Shown here: positions 60,309 through 64,000 of the stretch, in pieces
Layout of the letters: each line of letters opens with the position of its first letter
How positions within the stretch are numbered: position 1 is the stretch's first letter
Assembly: GCF_024345795.1 (NCBI RefSeq)
Contig: NZ_JAGQBU010000003.1
Coordinates: forward strand, 98,408 to 162,407
Origin: Synechococcus sp. J7-Johnson
GTDB taxonomy: Bacteria > Cyanobacteriota > Cyanobacteriia > PCC-6307 > Cyanobiaceae
Reading direction: 5' to 3'
DNA length: 64,000 bases
Program-made: the position numbers and the translations under genes
The notes under the pieces: generated by a model
The model's database searches: none
Told to the model about the DNA's origin: nothing
What the model saw: the letters and a program-made list of their open reading frames with translations, nothing else

Positions 60309-61553
60309 TCAGCTATGGAGGGCCAGCCGGCCTTCCCCGTCCGCCAGGGCGGCCGCAAAGGCGTCGAGGCCCTGTTGCAGGGTGTCGACGCTGCTGGCCG
60401 AGGCCGAGGCGGAGGCCAAGGCCGGCAGCGGCAGCTTGCGCTGGGCCGCGATTCGCTCCAGAAAGGCCTGGAAGTGGCTGAGCCGGGCCTCCGGTTCAGT
60501 GGGGTTGGCGGAGCCGGCGGACTCTGCTGCGGCAGAAGGTCGTTCCGTCTGGGCCAGCAGGGCGCGCAGCGGCTGCCACTGGGGATCCTGCTCCACCAGC
60601 TGCAGCAGCAGCTCGCGGGCCTGGGCGGTGTGACCCCGATCCAGCAGGCTGCGGGCGTGGAGCACGGCCGTGCCACGGCGGGCCTCGCGGCGGCGCTGGC
60701 GAAAGATCTCGATCAGCTCGGGCTGATCCCAGCCATGGTCCTGGGAGCAGCGGGCGATCGCCTCGCCCCAGTGACGCAGCGCGTCGCCGATGCGGCCGTC
60801 GGCGAGGGCGAGGCGGGCGCTGAGGTCGTGGCACCAGGGGTTGGCGGCCAGGGCACCGGTGGGTTGGTGCAGCCAGGCGGCGCAGCGCTGCAGCTGGCCG
60901 CGCTGCAGGGCAAGGTCGGCGGCCTTGAGCACGGCGTAGTCCCACTCCGGCCGGGCATCGGCGACCAAACCCCAGAAGGCGGCGGCGGCACCGGGGTGGG
61001 CGGCCATCTCGGCGTCGCCCACCAGCTGGATCAGCAGCTGCTGAAACGCCTCGCCGCCAGCCTGGCTGCGGTGCAGCAGCAGGGCCAGCTGATCGAGGGC
61101 TTCGTCGTCGAGGCCCTGCTGCCAGGTGGAGCGGGCCCGCTCGATCCAGCTCTGCTCCAGGGCGCTGGCCTCGAGCCAGCGCCAGCCCCGCAATTGCTGC
61201 ACCAACCCCCGGGCCAGCCTGGCCTCGGGCGCTTCCTCGCCGGTGGCGGTGGGGGCGGGCCACAGCCCCCAGGGATCGGGCAGCAGCGCCAGGGTGGGCT
61301 CGAGCCGGTCGGCCTCGAGGATCAGGGCATCGGCGGCCTGGGGGTCGCCGGCCAGGCGCAGGGCCACGGCCAGCTCCAGGGCCCAGCGGGCATTCCAGGC
61401 CGGAGCGGCGCGCAGGATCGTGGCCCGCTGCCGCAGCACTTCGACACGCGCAAAGCGTCCTAGCCAGCGCAGCTCGGCGGCGGTGGCATCAGGATCTTTG
61501 GCGGGATCCGCCAGCGGGCACTGCAGCAGTTCGGCGGCGGTGGGCCAGTCCAT
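60309..61553 (-). CDS. Helical-repeat (TPR-like) protein
   Basis: 414 residues from the ATG at 61553 (MDWPTAAELLQCPLA). Ala/Leu/Arg/Trp-rich helical pairs repeat throughout (WALELAVALRLAGDPQAADA, DEALDQLALLLHRSQAGGEA, ALRHWGEAIARCSQDHGW, ARELLLQLVEQDPQW), the TPR/SEL1-like pattern. The C-terminus is Ser/Ala rich. No catalytic domain seen. The frame is open upstream to 62270, but that stretch is antisense to the next gene. Likely a scaffold for surface-polymer enzymes; function unproven. Confidence 0.72.
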   Translation of the reverse strand: MDWPTAAELLQCPLADPAKDPDATAAELRWLGRFARVEVLRQRATILRAAPAWNARWALELAVALRLAGDPQAADALILEADRLEPTLALLPDPWGLWPAPTATGEEAPEARLARGLVQQLRGWRWLEASALEQSWIERARSTWQQGLDDEALDQLALLLHRSQAGGEAFQQLLIQLVGDAEMAAHPGAAAAFWGLVADARPEWDYAVLKAADLALQRGQLQRCAAWLHQPTGALAANPWCHDLSARLALADGRIGDALRHWGEAIARCSQDHGWDQPELIEIFRQRRREARRGTAVLHARSLLDRGHTAQARELLLQLVEQDPQWQPLRALLAQTERPSAAAESAGSANPTEPEARLSHFQAFLERIAAQRKLPLPALASASASASSVDTLQQGLDAFAAALADGEGRLALHS

Positions 61554-61580
61554 GCCGGGGGGCGGTGATGTGCTGGCATT

Positions 61581-62834
61581 GTGATCGTCTTCGCGGGCGG
61601 CGCGTTGGGTGTACGGCGCCTGGTGATCGTGGATCCGGCCTGGAGCAGCCAGGTGGGGCATCACGCCGATCTCAATGAGGCCCTGCTGGGGGAGCTGGCC
61701 GAGGCCGGCTGGCGGCCGGAAGTGTGGGCCGACAGGGCGCTGGAGGAGAGGCCGGGGGTGCGTCCGATGTTTCGCGATTGCGGCTACGAAGACCCGCGCC
61801 ACTGGGCCGATGTGGCCGGCACGCTGCATCTGGCCCGGCGCCTGGAAGCCCAGCTGCAGAGCGCGACTGCGGGAGATCCCGTGGCCGCCTGGGTGGTGCA
61901 TACGGCCCTGCCGTTCCAGCTGCTGGGGCTGGCCCGCTGGCTGCAGCACCAGCCGGCGGCGGCGGTGGCGGTGTCGCTGATGTTTTCTCCCGGAGAAACG
62001 CTGGAGGGGCCGCCGGGCGATCCACAGGCCACGGCCCAGTGCCGCCTGGCCCTGGTGGGGCTGGGCCAGGCCTGCCGGGCGGCGGGCCACCGCCCCTGGA
62101 TCGGGGTGCCCTCGACGCAGCAGGGAACCTTGCTCGCCCCGCTGCTGGTGGCGGCCGGATTGCCGGCGGGAGAGGTGCATCCGGCGGTGGTGGGGGCCGG
62201 CGGCCACACGATTCAGCGGCGGGCCGAACTGGCAGACGCCGTGCTGCTGCACTGGGGGGATCTGAAGCACGGCAAGGGGCGTCAGGAGGCCCTGGCGGTG
62301 GTGGCGGCGCTGCTGGAGCAGGGGCCGGGGCCGGAGCTGGGCTCCCCGGGCTGGCTATTCCATCTGCACAGCCGTGAACCCCTGCCTGCAGCCGAGAGGG
62401 CGCTGCTGGAGCGGGCCCGGCAGGAGATCAGGGGCTTCACGCTGCTGGAGGGGCCGGTGGCGCGCGCCGAGATGCTGGAGCGGTTGGCGGCCTGCCCGCT
62501 GGCCCTTCTAGCCTATGACCCCCGCACCTATGCCCAGCGCAGCTCCGGCATGTTGTGGACCTGGGCCTCGGCCCGGCTGGCGGTGGCAGAGCCGGCGGCG
62601 GCCGTGGGCTACGGGGAGGGCTGGCTGGCGGCGGAGGCCCCGGGGTTGGGCGTGAGCTGGCGGGCGCTGGCAGCGGGCGAGCGGACCCCGACCGGAGGTG
62701 AGTGGCTAGGGCTGCTCCGCCAGAGCCTGAGCGCTCTGGACAACGCTTCTGGTTTTACCCCCTACGGCAAGACCGTGTTAGGACGCAGCTTTGCCGGCCA
62801 TCTGGTGGACACGGTCCTAGCTTCGGGCCAATGA
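61581..62834 (+). CDS. GT-B-like glycosyltransferase
   Basis: 417 residues from the GTG at 61581; a TTG near 61611 is another possible start. N-terminal LVIVDPAWSSQVGHHADLNE is a pattern I associate with cyanobacterial GT-B enzymes. The middle part has LFHLHSREPLPAAERALLE, and the acceptor/donor region has LAACPLALLAYDPRTYAQRS and SGMLWTWASARLAVAEPAA, which replaces the usual E-x7-E of GT4. Donor and acceptor unknown. Its stop overlaps the HEPN gene start as ATGA, an unusual link between a glycosyltransferase gene and a toxin-antitoxin module. Confidence 0.75.
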   Translation: MIVFAGGALGVRRLVIVDPAWSSQVGHHADLNEALLGELAEAGWRPEVWADRALEERPGVRPMFRDCGYEDPRHWADVAGTLHLARRLEAQLQSATAGDPVAAWVVHTALPFQLLGLARWLQHQPAAAVAVSLMFSPGETLEGPPGDPQATAQCRLALVGLGQACRAAGHRPWIGVPSTQQGTLLAPLLVAAGLPAGEVHPAVVGAGGHTIQRRAELADAVLLHWGDLKHGKGRQEALAVVAALLEQGPGPELGSPGWLFHLHSREPLPAAERALLERARQEIRGFTLLEGPVARAEMLERLAACPLALLAYDPRTYAQRSSGMLWTWASARLAVAEPAAAVGYGEGWLAAEAPGLGVSWRALAAGERTPTGGEWLGLLRQSLSALDNASGFTPYGKTVLGRSFAGHLVDTVLASGQ

Positions 62835-63262
62835 CCGCCGCTGCCATGGCTGACGCCGATATCCGCTGGCAGCAGCGCTTCTCCAACTACTGCCGAGCGC
62901 TTGTTCAACTGGAGGGTTTTTTCGGTCCTGAAGTTCTCAATGAACGAGAGGAACAGGGCCTGATTAAAGCCATTGAATATAGCTTCGAACTGGGCTGGAA
63001 CACCTTGCGTGATCTGCTGCGCTCTCAGGGCAATGCCGATCTGCTCGGCTCCCGGGACACCTTGCGCGAAGCCTTCCGCGTGGGGTTGATTGCCGATGGG
63101 GAGGGCTGGATGCTGATGATTCAGGACCGCAACCTCACCAGCCACACGTACAACCCAGCCACCGCTCGGCAGATCGGGGCGAACATTCGCGGCCGCTATC
63201 TCGCCTGCTTTCAGGCACTGCGCGAGCGGCTCCAGTTGAGGCTGGAGGAGGAGAACAGATGA
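62831..63262 (+). CDS. HEPN-family protein (HI0074-type nucleotidyltransferase partner)
   Basis: 143 residues from the ATG at 62831. Four-helix bundle expected. IKAIEYSFELGWNTLRDLL and SRDTLREAFRVGLI are typical of the HI0074/nucleotidyltransferase substrate-binding family. The R-x4-H element is RNLTSH (Arg100 to His105), compatible with HEPN RNase activity. In related HEPN/MNT modules the HEPN is the toxin and the MNT protein AMPylates it. ATGA overlaps join it to genes on both sides. A longer open frame from 62702 is antisense-free but lies inside the glycosyltransferase gene and is rejected. Confidence 0.9.
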   Translation: MTAAAMADADIRWQQRFSNYCRALVQLEGFFGPEVLNEREEQGLIKAIEYSFELGWNTLRDLLRSQGNADLLGSRDTLREAFRVGLIADGEGWMLMIQDRNLTSHTYNPATARQIGANIRGRYLACFQALRERLQLRLEEENR

Positions 63263-63603
63263 TCATCACCATCCCCGGCCTGCCTGAGGCCAGCAGTGAG
63301 CGACTGCTGGGGGTATTGCGGGCCCATCCCCATGTGGACGCCATCTGGCTGTATGGGTCGCGCGCCATGGGCCGCCACACCCCGGCTTCCGATATCGACC
63401 TGACCCTGGGGGGCGACCGGCTCAGCCACAACGATCTGCTGCAGCTGCTGGCTCGCATCGACGACCTGCTGCTGCCCTGGCAGGTGGATCTGTCGCTGCG
63501 GCAAACCCTCTCCGAGGATCTGCAGGCGCACGTGGGCCGAGTGGGCCAGTGCCTGTGGTCACGGACTGCGGCGGTGGCCGCTGAGCGATCAACCCATGGC
63601 TGA
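63259..63603 (+). CDS. MNT-type nucleotidyltransferase (antitoxin-like)
   Basis: 114 residues, ATG overlapping the HEPN stop (ATGA). The catalytic motif is GSRAMGRHTPASDIDLTL, with Gly33-Ser34 and Asp45/Asp47, the minimal nucleotidyltransferase signature. A third acidic residue is likely the Asp in WQVDLSL. Small, soluble, as in MNT antitoxins of HEPN/MNT pairs, which transfer AMP to the HEPN partner. It overlaps the next gene by 8 nt. Confidence 0.9.
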   Translation: MIITIPGLPEASSERLLGVLRAHPHVDAIWLYGSRAMGRHTPASDIDLTLGGDRLSHNDLLQLLARIDDLLLPWQVDLSLRQTLSEDLQAHVGRVGQCLWSRTAAVAAERSTHG

Positions 63604-63784
63604 GACCATCCACACCTCTGGCCACCCCTGGCTCACAGACACAGCTCTGGCAGACACTGCGGATCTGGGTCCTGGGCTGGATCCCGTTGGCCTGCAGAAG
63701 GGTCTGGAGCGGCTGGCGGCTCGCCCTGATGTGCAGGCCCTGGTGGTGTTCGGCTCGCGGGCCAGCGGAAATGCCCGACCAGAC
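63596..63784 (+). pseudogene. Second MNT-type nucleotidyltransferase, cut by an insertion sequence
   Basis: Starts with ATG at 63596 (MAETIHTSGHPW) and reads VQALVVFGSRASGNARPD before running into the insertion sequence at about 63785. The expected D-x-D catalytic aspartates that follow GSRASGNARP are lost from this fragment. The rest of the gene, if present, lies beyond the insertion sequence and outside the window. The same frame stays open through the element end, so a chimeric protein could be made. Confidence 0.8.
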
Positions 63785-64000
63785 CAGGGCTGCCTAAAAG
63801 TTCCACAACAGCATTCTTGGCACGGCTGTCAGCATGGGTTTTGGTTGGCTGGAATGGCGGCCCTCCATGCCCGAAACCCAAACCACCGCAACGGAAGAGA
63901 GTGTTCCGAGCGATCTGATCAGCTTCCTCAAGGCCATCCCCGACGGTCGCCTCCCCCGTGGAGTGCGCTATCCGCAGTGGTTTCTGCTGCTGGTGGCGGT
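63785..64000 (+). mobile_element. ISAs1-family insertion sequence, left end (continues beyond window)
   Basis: Homology to the nucleotidyltransferase stops at CAGGGCTGCCTAAAAGTTCC, which I take as the terminal inverted repeat (CAGGGC start). About 80 nt of untranslated end precede the transposase start. The right end and target duplication are outside the window, so the boundary is approximate by a few bases. Confidence 0.72.
63867..64000 (+). CDS. ISAs1-family transposase, N-terminal fragment at window edge
   Basis: 44 residues are visible from the ATG at 63867 (MPETQTTATEESVPSDL), followed by LISFLKAIPDGRLPRGVRYP. The pattern D-x-R-x-x-R-G-x-R-Y-P is the N-terminal DDE_Tnp_1-associated domain of ISAs1 transposases. 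It appears intact so far, in contrast to the decayed copy near 39.8 kb, of which only the C-terminal part remains, so the two cannot be compared. Confidence 0.82.
   Translation, partial: MPETQTTATEESVPSDLISFLKAIPDGRLPRGVRYPQWFLLLVA

Noticed and set aside
1..64000. tRNA genes, CRISPR arrays and prophage
   Set aside because: No T-loop-like GTTCRANNC in a cloverleaf context, no regularly spaced repeats, and no phage structural genes were seen; the lysozyme-like gene alone is not evidence of a prophage.

Overview
The window is GC-rich cyanobacterial chromosome, most likely a picocyanobacterium of the Cyanobium / alpha-Synechococcus type. Evidence: psbA (D1), petE and petJ, ndhD, ycf51, several cyanobacteria-restricted DUF families (DUF4336, DUF2605, DUF4332), a TGS-less ThrS, few HIP1 palindromes (GCGATCGC at 2870, 45635 and 58201), and very compact gene packing with many 4-nt overlaps and GTG/TTG starts. 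No tRNA, rRNA or CRISPR array was seen.

1-38.7 kb is core genome. It starts with a manganese ABC transporter operon (mntC-mntA-mntB, running into a DUF4336 gene) directly downstream of psbA on the same strand, so manganese uptake sits next to the gene for the subunit that carries most ligands of the PSII manganese cluster. Then come a DUF697 membrane protein, two lineage hypotheticals, trpS, a GH104 lysozyme-like gene with a structured leader, TM2 and DUF2605 genes, thrS-glk-thrB-ndhD-prlC, and a reverse block (lipase-like, folB, proA, a ROK kinase, a 1514-residue TamB). These are followed by ycf51, DUF4332, a CocE-type hydrolase, glgB, hemE, an SDR gene, the two alternative lumenal electron carriers petE and petJ side by side, a Nif11-domain gene, small secreted proteins and clpB.

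38.7-62.8 kb is accessory. It opens with an AT-richer stretch holding a very acidic, lysine-free and cysteine-free protein with its own terminator, a structured intergenic region, and a decayed ISAs1-type transposase that runs into a TPR/GT9-like gene. A reverse operon follows: a large two-domain glycosyltransferase, a PpiC/SurA-like protein, a type I secretion ATPase with a cyclic-nucleotide-binding domain and a cysteine-less C39-like domain, an HlyD adaptor, and a small membrane protein. Around it lie further glycosyltransferases (GT4, GT61, GT-B-like), a methyltransferase, TPR proteins and sulfotransferases. An apparently exact 834-bp duplication (56174-57007 = 58351-59184) has given one intact sulfotransferase and one sulfotransferase-GT61 fusion. 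I read the region as a machine that exports a surface protein by type I secretion and decorates it, or the cell surface, with modified glycan. That is inference.

62.8-64 kb holds a HEPN/MNT module with a second MNT gene that is cut by the left end of an ISAs1-family insertion sequence, which leaves the window.
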